A stretch of DNA of 64,000 nt from Mucilaginibacter empetricola (GTDB taxonomy: Bacteria > Bacteroidota > Bacteroidia > Sphingobacteriales > Sphingobacteriaceae). The stretch covers positions 248,001 through 312,000 of the forward strand of contig NZ_JANUBZ010000007.1 of assembly GCF_024808665.1 (NCBI RefSeq). The letters run 5' to 3'. Positions 16,154-24,526 of this stretch are shown here, one piece after another; position 1 is the stretch's first letter, and every line of letters starts with the position of its first letter. The position numbers and the translations under genes are program-made. Under the pieces are notes generated by a model that worked only from the letters and a program-made list of their open reading frames with translations, was not told the DNA's origin and did not search any database.

Positions 16154-16218
16154 TTTTAATTTATTGTAACATTTATCACATATAATCATATTAAGTTGAC
16201 TATCAGTACGTTTATTTT

Positions 16219-16761
16219 TTATTTAAGCAGTTGATCTGCAATTTTTCTTGCACTAAGTACCGGCCAAACCTCATCATGCACCTTATTACCAATCAAAGCG
16301 CCTTCAAAAAGGGTATAAATTTCATCAGCCAAATCTTCTTTATGAACAGGCTTAAGAATGTTGGCAAAAAGATTTCTAACACCGTTCTTTTGCTTCCTGA
16401 TCTGGTTTCGCACACGTTCTGCATCTTTTGGTATTTCAGAAATAATATTCAGAAAATTACATCCATAATATTCCTTCTCCTGAACCAGCGCAACCAGGTA
16501 ATCAAATACAGCCAGCACTTTGTCTTTAGGATCCTCAAATTTTTCTGAAGCCGCTTTAAGCGCTTCATCAGTTGTTGCTCCGGCTGCCTCCAGATAGGCC
16601 ATTAGTATATCTCCTTTTGAACGGAAACTCGCATATAATGACGATTTAACAACACCGGATTCCTCTATGATCTGATTAATCCCGGTGTTGGCATAGCCCT
16701 GTTTATAAAACAAACGAGACGCAGTTTCAACAACATCTTGTCTGATTGCATTTTTTCTCAT
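16219..16761 (-). CDS. TetR/AcrR family transcriptional regulator 2
   Basis: 180 residues from the ATG at 16761. A longer upstream frame to 16863 exists, but its first 34 residues read through the operator and look non-coding. The helix-turn-helix GINQIIEESGVVKSSLYASF and the C-terminal YGCNFLNIISEIPKDA and EIYTLFEGALIGNKVH match regulator 1 throughout, so the two arose by duplication. It carries the perfect operator ACAGACCAGTCTGT 28 bases before its start. Confidence 0.88.
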   Translation of the reverse strand: MRKNAIRQDVVETASRLFYKQGYANTGINQIIEESGVVKSSLYASFRSKGDILMAYLEAAGATTDEALKAASEKFEDPKDKVLAVFDYLVALVQEKEYYGCNFLNIISEIPKDAERVRNQIRKQKNGVRNLFANILKPVHKEDLADEIYTLFEGALIGNKVHDEVWPVLSARKIADQLLK

Positions 16762-16788
16762 ATACAAAGATATATAATTTTCAAACAA

Positions 16789-16802
16789 ACAGACCAGTCT
16801 GT
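16789..16802. promoter_or_regulatory. TetR-type operator, site 4
   Basis: The perfect inverted repeat ACAGAC-CA-GTCTGT, 28 bases upstream of the second TetR gene. Confidence 0.7.
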
Positions 16803-17487
16803 AGTGTTTTTTATGCGTGTCACGTGGATCTCGGGGCCTTACATCTAGAAGGCTCCAGGACAAATCCGAACCAAACGAGCCCGCCGATTGAACAAAATAA
16901 GCAACCTCAAAAATGGATATTATGCCTCTAGCATCAAATATTTACCTTTTTTGTAACTTATTCGATATAAAGCATGTCTTATAGTTATAAGGCAATTGAA
17001 AATGGTTAAGTTTTTTGGTAATACGGATCAAACTTTAAGGCTGGGTGGTGCAGACACAGGCGGGGAGATTACTTATGCCAGGCTACTCAGACTATTTATC
17101 TTGCTTTTAGCTCGTATCAATTTCATGAACCGGAAGCCCTCCCGGAACAAAAAACGTGCACATAAAGTCAGTGTCAGAAAAGTGACAGACTCATTGCGCA
17201 GCCAGCTAAATTTTCAATTTTTTAGAGATTCCTTTGCACTTGCTTTGTTATCCTTTCAAATTGCTAAACAAATCCAATACCCCCGAAAACAGACTTTTGG
17301 TTACAACCCGAACAGGTTGACTACCATGAAGATGTATCCGGGAGCTATTCACAAAGAGATTGCGGCATACTGACCTGCCACAATCTATAAAAATAAAAGC
17401 CAAGCGATGAAACAATAATCAGGGAGACCTGATTGATAAATTATAAAAATAATCCTATCCAGGAAAAACAACCTAATTTTTTACCTA
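16803..17487. other. Intergenic stretch with one unsupported open frame
   Basis: A + frame of 125 codons (16996-17373; a shorter start is ATG 17002) gives a basic protein with no family I recognise and no clear ribosome site. It may be a remnant or chance. No RNA gene or repeat was seen. Confidence 0.3.
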
Positions 17488-17856
17488 ATGAGAATAAAAT
17501 ACGTCACAATTCCTTCAGGAAATATCGCTGAAGCGGAAACCTTTTTCGTGAAATTTTTAGGGTTCACGCATAAGGGCGAATTAGAATTATGGCCCAATGT
17601 ACGTTGCAAATTGTTAAGTAATAACGATAGTGATGTACACATAGCTATCATACCAAACAAATGCACCTTAAAACAAAAAGCCGTTATCATTTTTAACACC
17701 GAAAACTGCCTCCAACAATATCATGAAATCACTAAAAATGGGGTCGTTTTTAATCATAAACCATACTACGTTTCAGCAGGGATGATAGCGGATTTTACGG
17801 ATAAGGAAGGAAACCAATTTATTTTACTGGAAGAGAGATCGTATTTAGAAGAATAG
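17488..17856 (+). CDS. VOC (glyoxalase/bleomycin-resistance fold) family protein
   Basis: 122 residues with the beta-alpha-beta-beta-beta pattern of a VOC module: MRIKYVTIPSGNIAEAETFF, FLGFTHKGELEL, DVHIAIIP, then a second half ending in ADFTDKEGNQFILLEE, where the Glu is a likely metal ligand. VOC proteins bind metal and act on, or sequester, small molecules. It lies six bases upstream of an AraC regulator on the same strand, so the two form an operon; the regulator probably controls it. Confidence 0.8.
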   Translation: MRIKYVTIPSGNIAEAETFFVKFLGFTHKGELELWPNVRCKLLSNNDSDVHIAIIPNKCTLKQKAVIIFNTENCLQQYHEITKNGVVFNHKPYYVSAGMIADFTDKEGNQFILLEERSYLEE

Positions 17857-17861
17857 AAATC

Positions 17862-18734
17862 ATGGAAAATGTATTAAAATTAAGCAACGAAAATCGTATT
17901 TGTTCAAGTAAACTGACTTATAAAAACACAACCGAGGTGAACAATAACTTCAGTTTACACGTCAATTTCAACGGGGATGAAAAATTCGTTTTAAATAAGA
18001 AAAAATTACGTTTGTTTCCTCACAATTTCCTGGCGATTAACCCTGGAACGCTTTATTCAGATATAATTGACTCTGATAGTCCTGTTCAAAAACTTTCAAT
18101 CAGCTTTGCCAAAGGATTTATTGATGATTTTAAGACATCCTTTCTTGAGGATGATAATTATTTTCCAGATAATTACGGCAACCACCTGCCTTCACAAAAT
18201 TTAACTTTCAATGAAACTATTTTTCCGCTTCTTGGAGATCTAAAATATAATATAGAGCATTTAAAAGTGTTGATAAGATCAAACTGTCAGGATGAATTAT
18301 TACTGAACGAATTCCTCTACCATATTTTACTAAATTATTATACGCTTTACCAAAAAGACATCCTTTTTGTAGAAGAAAGTCTTAAAGATCTTCAATTTGC
18401 AACCCGAAAAGAAATCTACAGGCGGCTTAGCCTTGCCAAAGAATATTTATACTCAAATTTTGATCAAAAAATCAATATATGTGAGTTATCAAAATATTCA
18501 TGTATGTCGGCAACGCATCTAATCCGCTCATTCAGACAGGCATATCATACTACACCTCATCAGTTTCTGATAAATATAAGGCTGCAGCAAGCCAAATTTT
18601 TGCTCAAAAACACGTCTTATCCAATAAATAACATTGTAACTACTGTTGGGCTCGATTCTCCAAGCACCTTTATTAAGTTGTTCAAAATGCGCTATAAGGT
18701 TACCCCCCTAAAATACAGAACTTCGTATAATTAG
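17862..18734 (+). CDS. AraC family transcriptional regulator
   Basis: 290 residues. The N-terminal two thirds resemble a cupin-type sensing domain (KKKLRLFPHNFLAINPGTLY). The C-terminal 100 residues are the AraC DNA-binding domain, with INICELSKYSCMSATHLIRS as the first helix-turn-helix and INNIVTTVGLDSPSTFIKLF as the second. It is co-transcribed with the VOC gene. A terminator at 18847-18884 closes the unit. Confidence 0.85.
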   Translation: MENVLKLSNENRICSSKLTYKNTTEVNNNFSLHVNFNGDEKFVLNKKKLRLFPHNFLAINPGTLYSDIIDSDSPVQKLSISFAKGFIDDFKTSFLEDDNYFPDNYGNHLPSQNLTFNETIFPLLGDLKYNIEHLKVLIRSNCQDELLLNEFLYHILLNYYTLYQKDILFVEESLKDLQFATRKEIYRRLSLAKEYLYSNFDQKINICELSKYSCMSATHLIRSFRQAYHTTPHQFLINIRLQQAKFLLKNTSYPINNIVTTVGLDSPSTFIKLFKMRYKVTPLKYRTSYN

Positions 18735-18846
18735 ATTAATTAAAGTACTAATATTGGTTTTTTTCGAACATTTTACTTCTTAGCAAGTAGCTAAGTTTGC
18801 TCATAACGAATCATTATTGTTAATGATGGTCAGTTAATAGTTAATT

Positions 18847-18884
18847 AAAGGATTGGCACGCGAGGTGCGCAATCCTTTTTTTGT
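18847..18884 (+). terminator. Intrinsic terminator of the VOC-AraC unit
   Basis: AAAGGATTG and CAATCCTTT form the outer stem around GCACGCGAGGTGCG, followed by a run of Ts. Confidence 0.8.
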
Positions 18885-19403
18885 TTATAAACTATCCGCA
18901 ATTTCCCCCTCGTCCTCATATGACCAACTTGGTCATTTCGGAATATTTAGTGCTATCATTTTCCTGTAAAATTACTGTTGCAAATAAATTAATAATTAAA
19001 GTCGATAAGACTTACCAAAATCTGTTAACTGAAACCTCAATTCCCACTATGAAACGTTGTATTTCATTTCACCTCTATTGTATCAGCAACCGTTTTCGAG
19101 GGTTTGATGACGGATAACAGGCCTTAACTAAATTGAACAGTCTTATTTTAACCAATACGCTGGCACATAACAGAAAAATTACCTGCCTGTTAAAGTAAAA
19201 AAAGACCATCTTCCTATTCCGGGCAGATCAATGAAAATTAAGGAGTTAAACTACAGGGTCGCAATGTAACCAAATGAAGATATTCCATTGCACTCTTCGG
19301 ACTATCGAAACTCCCAATTTCCCTTTTTGATGTGTGCAACTTAATCCGCCATTACAAGGGGAAACAACATATTCAAGAAAAAATACTTTTTAAATTAATT
19401 AAC
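18885..19403. other. Long leader region before a susC gene
   Basis: About 520 bases without a credible gene. A perfect palindrome ATGACCAA-C-TTGGTCAT lies at 18920-18936 and could be an operator. No convincing Bacteroidota promoter was located near the susC start. Confidence 0.35.
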
Positions 19404-22400
19404 ATGAACAAAAAAATACTTTTAATTATAGGTTTATGCCTGGTAGTTTTTTGCCAGGCTTTTGCCCAAAACCGTACAGTTACTGGTACGGTAATAGCCA
19501 AAGATGATGGCTTACCCATTCCGGGAGCAACAGTAAAGATAAAAGGCACACAAATTGGCACACAGACCAATAGCGCGGGTAAATACACGCTAAGTGCACC
19601 TAGCGGCGCTGTATTAGAATTTAGTTTTGTCGGTTATGTTTCGCAGCAGCTACCCGTACAGGGAGATGTATTGAATGTGACGCTTACCGCAGCAAGCAAT
19701 GAGCTTAACGAGGTTGTTGTAACAGCTAACGATATTAAGAGAGAAAAAAGAACGTTAGGCTATTCTGCACCAACCGTAAACAATAAGGACCTGACAGAGG
19801 GAGGCAGCACAAGCGCACTTACTTCATTAACAGGTTTGGTTGCAGGTGTTAACATCACTTCAACGTCAAATACGCCGGGTAGCTCAACCAGGATTGTTCT
19901 TCGCGGTGGTTCGTCCATTACCGGCAATAACCAGGCATTATTGGTTGTTGACGGTGTTCCTATTGATAACTCAAGCATTATAGGTGGCGCAAGCAGCTTA
20001 TCAGCGGTCGATTTTGGAAACAGAGGCAATGATATCGACCCTAACGATATACAATCTATCACGGTACTGAAAGGACCTGCTGCTGCTGCTCTTTATGGTT
20101 CCAGGGCATCCAATGGCGCGCTCATGATCACTACCAAATCGGGTGCAAAAAATGGAAAAAAATTGGAGATAACGCTTAACTCTAACAGTACATTTTCTTC
20201 AGTTGTAAAATTACCTACTTTTCAAAATGAGTATGGCCAGGGATTTATGTCAGGTTCGGCTACCAGCCCCGGTTACGTTACAGGTATAAATGACGCCAGC
20301 GATAATTTTAGCTGGGGAGGACCATTTACCGGACAGGTAGAGCCCTGGGGGCAGAAAATTGATGGCGTTACCCAGACCAAGCCATATTCGGCTTTGCCAA
20401 ACAATATCAGAGATTTTTTTAAGACTGGTTTTGCTACCGACAACAATGTAGGCATTGCATCGGGCGACGCTAAAAACAGCTTTTACTTAGGCTTAAACTC
20501 GTTAAACTCCAACGGTGTATTTCCGAGTAATGATTCTTTTGACAAATATGGTGTAAGATTTAATGGTAAAGCTACGCTTGCAAACAATTTTACTGCAGCT
20601 ATTAATATTAACTATAATAAAATTCAGGCAAATACACCTTCCGGTGGCCAGAATGGAAACGGTATATGGATTAACCTGTTGCAAACACCAAGGGATATCC
20701 CTATTAATAAAATGGGAGACCTCAACAATCCGTATAATGGATACAATTCTGCTACTAATACTTATGGTTTTTATGGTGCATTTACTGTGAACCCCTATTA
20801 TATTCTTCAAAACTTTAGTAACCTCGATGACGTTAACCGCGTTACCGGCGACGTTAACCTAACCTGGAAACCCGTTAAATGGTTAAATATAGTTGAGCGT
20901 GTAGGTGCGGATTCTTACTCAGACCGCAGAAAGCTTATTTCACCTAAATTTACATTTGAACCTGCTGACGAATCGGGAAGCAATTTATGGGGACCAGTTA
21001 CCAGCAATGGATCTTACGAAGTGGATCAGTTTAATGTTAATGAGGTGGTGCATGATTTAATGATTACTGCAACCCATGATTTTGGTAAAGATTTTCATAC
21101 ATCATTATTGTTGGGCAATAACATCAGGGAACGCTCAACCACGTCCAATTTAACAAGCACCAATTCCAGCGGCGGTTTAGTAGTTCCTGGTTGGTATAAT
21201 CTTGAAAATAGTAACGGACCGGTAGACGTAATTACAGATAATATTTCTATAAAAAGACAGGTTGGTTTTTACGCCGATTTAAATCTTTCGTATAAAGACT
21301 ATCTGTTTTTGGAGGGTACGTTAAGAAACGACAGGTCTTCCACTTTACCTGTAAATAACTACTCCTATTTTTATCCAAGCGTAAGCGGTTCATTTGTATT
21401 TAGCGAATTGCTTAAAAACACTGGCCTTGCCGATTTTTTAAGCTATGGTAAATTACGTGCCAGTTATGCACAGGTAGGTAGCGATACAGACCCTTACGAA
21501 TTGTTAACCACTTACGGAAAAACTATTGTTAGAGGTTCCTTTGGCAATACTACATTTCCATTCGGAGTGCCTGCGGTACAGGTCGGGTCAACGCTTGGCA
21601 ATAGTACACTTAAACCGGAGCAAACAAGTTCATTTGAAATTGGTACAGAATTGGCATTTTTGCAAAGCAGGCTTTCTTTCGATTTTAGCTATTATGTTAA
21701 TGATTCGAAAAATCAAATCCTATCTATCCCGATTCCTAACTCAACAGGTTATGGTTTCAATACGGTAAACGCAGGCGAAATTCAAAATAAAGGTATCGAG
21801 TTAACCATCAGCGGAACCCCTATTAAAACCACTAATGTAAGCTGGGATTTATTTGGCACATTCACCAAAAACAACAGTGATGTACTATCCTTACCAAATG
21901 GCGTTTCGCAGGTTTCGATAGGTGGCTTCGGTGGTATGGGAATAGTTGCAGCTAAAGGATTGCCTTATGGTGAATTTTATGCGATAACCAACCAAACAGA
22001 TGCACAGGGACGGACTATTGTAAATTCAGCTACCGGGCAACCACTACCTACAACATCAGCTCAATATTTAGGTTCATATGAACCTAAATTTCAAACATCA
22101 TTAGGTACAAAAGTGAGGTATAAAAACTTTGCTTTAAGTGTGTTGTTTGATGTTAAACATGGCGGTGTATTATATTCAAATACCAAATCTATTATGGATT
22201 TCGTAGGAACTTCGGCCGAAACCGGTGGTCCGCGATATGGTCAGCCATTCCCCAATTCAGTAACCGTGAATTCTTCGGGCCAAAGCGTTCCTAATACAAA
22301 CGTACCTTACTCTGTATATAATTATTATACAAGTGTAGAACCAACTGGTATGAACGTTATCGACGCATCGTATGTTAAAATGCGCACCGCCAGTATATCT

Positions 22401-22613
22401 TATACCTTGACTAAAGAGCAATTAAGAAATCTGCCGTTTGGTGCATTAACCATTGGCGTATTTGGTAACAACCTGTTTATATGGACACCAAAATCCAATG
22501 CATTCGTAGATCCGGAAGTAAACTCAAGCGGTGCAGGTAACGAGCAAGGATTAGATTTTGCGGCAAACCCATCAGTGCGTAACTATGGTATTAATTTAAA
22601 GGTTTCATTCTAA
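19404..22613 (+). CDS. SusC/RagA-type TonB-linked outer membrane receptor
   Basis: 1069 residues from the ATG at 19404; the frame extends to 19332, but the extra residues precede the signal peptide MNKKILLIIGLCLVVFCQAFA. A carboxypeptidase-like domain follows (RTVTGTVIAKDDGLPIPGA), then NEVVVTAND, a plug with VLRGGSSITGNNQALLVVDG and VLKGPAAAALYGSRASNGAL, and a 22-strand-type barrel ending in NYGINLKVSF. It works with the SusD-like lipoprotein 11 bases downstream to import a nutrient. Its first 80 residues are very similar to the receptor at 30414-33689, so the two are paralogues. Confidence 0.95.
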   Translation: MNKKILLIIGLCLVVFCQAFAQNRTVTGTVIAKDDGLPIPGATVKIKGTQIGTQTNSAGKYTLSAPSGAVLEFSFVGYVSQQLPVQGDVLNVTLTAASNELNEVVVTANDIKREKRTLGYSAPTVNNKDLTEGGSTSALTSLTGLVAGVNITSTSNTPGSSTRIVLRGGSSITGNNQALLVVDGVPIDNSSIIGGASSLSAVDFGNRGNDIDPNDIQSITVLKGPAAAALYGSRASNGALMITTKSGAKNGKKLEITLNSNSTFSSVVKLPTFQNEYGQGFMSGSATSPGYVTGINDASDNFSWGGPFTGQVEPWGQKIDGVTQTKPYSALPNNIRDFFKTGFATDNNVGIASGDAKNSFYLGLNSLNSNGVFPSNDSFDKYGVRFNGKATLANNFTAAININYNKIQANTPSGGQNGNGIWINLLQTPRDIPINKMGDLNNPYNGYNSATNTYGFYGAFTVNPYYILQNFSNLDDVNRVTGDVNLTWKPVKWLNIVERVGADSYSDRRKLISPKFTFEPADESGSNLWGPVTSNGSYEVDQFNVNEVVHDLMITATHDFGKDFHTSLLLGNNIRERSTTSNLTSTNSSGGLVVPGWYNLENSNGPVDVITDNISIKRQVGFYADLNLSYKDYLFLEGTLRNDRSSTLPVNNYSYFYPSVSGSFVFSELLKNTGLADFLSYGKLRASYAQVGSDTDPYELLTTYGKTIVRGSFGNTTFPFGVPAVQVGSTLGNSTLKPEQTSSFEIGTELAFLQSRLSFDFSYYVNDSKNQILSIPIPNSTGYGFNTVNAGEIQNKGIELTISGTPIKTTNVSWDLFGTFTKNNSDVLSLPNGVSQVSIGGFGGMGIVAAKGLPYGEFYAITNQTDAQGRTIVNSATGQPLPTTSAQYLGSYEPKFQTSLGTKVRYKNFALSVLFDVKHGGVLYSNTKSIMDFVGTSAETGGPRYGQPFPNSVTVNSSGQSVPNTNVPYSVYNYYTSVEPTGMNVIDASYVKMRTASISYTLTKEQLRNLPFGALTIGVFGNNLFIWTPKSNAFVDPEVNSSGAGNEQGLDFAANPSVRNYGINLKVSF

Positions 22614-22624
22614 CAATAAACATC

Positions 22625-24106
22625 ATGATCAGAAAATATAAATTAAATTTAAAGCACGCCTTACTAATAGGACTTGTAGCTGTGACTGGGTTTTCGGGCT
22701 GCAAAAAGTTTTTAGATGTCAATCAGAATCCAAATAATCCGGATAGCGCCAATCCCACATTGCTCTTGCCTACCACACAGGCAGCTGTTAGCCAGGTAGT
22801 AGGCAACTCCTTTCAGGTATTTGGCAATATATGGAGTCAATATTGGACCCAAAGCCCATTGGCATCGCAATATAAAACAATAGATCAATACGGCTCGGTA
22901 GGTACCGATTTTAACGGCCCGTGGCTTAACCTATACCGCGTAGCATTAGTAAACGCTGACTTGATTATAAAAAACCCGGAACCAGGATTACAAAATACCA
23001 AAGGTATTGCTTACCTGATGAAAGCTTATGGTTTTCAACTGGCAACTGATGCATTTGGTGATGTACCACTTTCGCAGGCATTGCAACCAACTGTATATGG
23101 CAACCCCAAATATGATGCCCAAAAAGCAGTTTATGATAGCATATTTGTTTACATTAAAAGAGCTATACCTTTACTTAATGCAACGGGTGCCAATTCTCCC
23201 GGAGCACAGGATATGATATATCAGGGCAATATGGCCCAATGGGTAGCTTTTGCCAATACGCTTGAACTGAGAGCATATTTACGTCTATCTAACGTTGACC
23301 CTGCCACTGCTCAGGCAGGTATAACAGCGTTGTATGCAACTAATCCTACGTTCTTAACGGCAGATGCAACAATAAGCTACACCTCTACAGGCGGTAACGA
23401 AAATCCGTTTTACAATGAAGCGGTTGCATTAGGCAAAACTCAAAATGTGGTGGCAAGTTCAACTATTGTAAACGCTTTTACGAGAAATGCTGACCCCCGC
23501 CTAAATCAGTTTTTTGTTATATATAATAACCCCGCACAGGATTCTTTGGAGTCTATTCCACAGGGAAGCTATTTAGCATACAACCAAAAAATTGTTTCTA
23601 CACCATCTCCATTAGTGGGTGGTAGAGCAATTGACCCTACCTCTGCTACTGCGCCGGTTAAACTGATTTCTACTGCCGAAAGTTATTTTTTACAGGCTGA
23701 AGCCGTTGCACGGGGATGGGCTACAGGTAACGTAACCGCCTTGTACGAAGCTGGTATAACAGCAAGCTTTACTGCTACAGGAGCAGGAGACCCCACAACC
23801 TATATTAATACAGCGCCTGACGGATTGGCGGCTTTAACTGCTGCAGTTAGTGTTAACGATAAGGTTAAAGCTATTATCACACAAAAGTATTATGCAATGT
23901 GTGGTTTCCAGGGTTTTGAGGCATGGACCGAATGGAGAAGAACAGGTTATCCTACTTTCTTTGTTACTTCTGCAGCATCAATAATTGCCCCCGGACAAAT
24001 GCCATTGCGTATGCTGTATCCTAACTCAGAATTGACTTCAAATTTGAATTATCCGGGAACTGTTTTTCTTTACGTACCCGTTTGGTGGGGACTTCAAAAT
24101 CCATAA
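22625..24106 (+). CDS. SusD/RagB-like nutrient-binding outer membrane lipoprotein (SusD-like_2)
   Basis: 493 residues. The lipoprotein signal ends in GFSGC, with Cys26 as the lipidated residue. KKFLDVNQNPNNPD and a TPR-rich body (QGNMAQWVAFANTLELRAYL, ESYFLQAEAVARG, KYYAMCGFQGFEAWTEWRRT) are typical of the SusD-like_2 group. It forms the lid over the SusC channel and captures substrate. It is co-transcribed with the upstream susC and closed by a terminator. No glycosidase is encoded nearby, so the substrate is open. Confidence 0.93.
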   Translation: MIRKYKLNLKHALLIGLVAVTGFSGCKKFLDVNQNPNNPDSANPTLLLPTTQAAVSQVVGNSFQVFGNIWSQYWTQSPLASQYKTIDQYGSVGTDFNGPWLNLYRVALVNADLIIKNPEPGLQNTKGIAYLMKAYGFQLATDAFGDVPLSQALQPTVYGNPKYDAQKAVYDSIFVYIKRAIPLLNATGANSPGAQDMIYQGNMAQWVAFANTLELRAYLRLSNVDPATAQAGITALYATNPTFLTADATISYTSTGGNENPFYNEAVALGKTQNVVASSTIVNAFTRNADPRLNQFFVIYNNPAQDSLESIPQGSYLAYNQKIVSTPSPLVGGRAIDPTSATAPVKLISTAESYFLQAEAVARGWATGNVTALYEAGITASFTATGAGDPTTYINTAPDGLAALTAAVSVNDKVKAIITQKYYAMCGFQGFEAWTEWRRTGYPTFFVTSAASIIAPGQMPLRMLYPNSELTSNLNYPGTVFLYVPVWWGLQNP

Positions 24107-24126
24107 TTTAAGCAAATCACTAAAAG

Positions 24127-24166
24127 TAAAAGAGGTTGTTCCAAAAGGACAGCCTCTTTTATGTTT
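24127..24166 (+). terminator. Intrinsic terminator of the susCD pair
   Basis: AAAGAGGTTGTTCC, loop AAAA and GGACAGCCTCTTTT form a long stem with few wobbles, followed by ATGTTTTT. Confidence 0.8.
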
Positions 24167-24210
24167 TTATGGGGTTTATTTTCGATAGCTTTCTGCGGAA
24201 TAATTTTTCT

Positions 24211-24250
24211 CCATTGGTCGAAGTTTACAAACTTTAACCTAAAATATTTC
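24211..24250. repeat. Degenerate REP-like repeat, copy 4
   Basis: GGTCGAAGTTTACAAACTTT followed by AACCTAAAAT keeps the order and much of the sequence of the GGTCTAAGTTTCCAACTTAG core seen at 8324-8346. Confidence 0.45.
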
Positions 24251-24265
24251 AAGCATTCTTCTTCC

Positions 24266-24297
24266 ACAAAAAGCCTCTAGACTTACGACTAAAGGCT
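24266..24297 (-). terminator. Terminator of the tRNA-Arg gene
   Basis: On the minus strand AGCCTTTAG and CTAGAGGCT form a stem with one wobble and are followed by TTTTT, 17 bases after the tRNA end. Confidence 0.7.
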
Positions 24298-24313
24298 CTT
24301 GACTTAAAAGAGG

Positions 24314-24385
24314 TGGTCCCGACGAGAATCGAACTCATATCTAGAGTTTAGGAAACTCCTATTCTATCCGTTGAACTACGGGACC
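24314..24385 (-). tRNA. tRNA-Arg (anticodon CCU)
   Basis: The minus strand folds as a full cloverleaf. The acceptor stem is GGTCCCG with CGGGACC. The D arm begins GTTCAACGGATAGAAT. The anticodon arm is GGAGT-TTCCTAA-ACTCT, with CCT at the anticodon. The T arm is ATGAG-TTCGATT-CTCGT, and the discriminator is A. CCA is not encoded. It decodes AGG. It lies between the susCD pair and metG. Confidence 0.93.
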
Positions 24386-24526
24386 TTTTGATTTCGGAAT
24401 TCGGATTTTCGATTTCGGATTTTATTCTCCGGTCAAATCAGAATTTCTGCAAAAGTGCAAATTATTAGCTGATTTGGCAAACATTTGTATCTCATCCATA
24501 AATCAAACCTATCCGCACATCAATCA
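24386..24526. repeat. Degenerate GATTTCGGATTTTC tract and metG 3' flank
   Basis: The 24389-24424 stretch repeats GATTTCGGA/ATTCGGATTTTC units. Just behind the metG stop codon the minus strand reads TGATTGATGTGCGGATAGG, similar to the TGATGTGCGG start of the tract after recQ. Confidence 0.35.

Noticed and set aside
16996..17373. A 125-codon + strand frame
   Set aside because: No family recognised, no conserved-looking motif and no clear translation start; kept only as a note on the gap.
18920..18936. Perfect 17-bp palindrome in the long leader before susC as a proven operator
   Set aside because: No regulator can be linked to it from this sequence and it is nearly 500 bases from the start codon.
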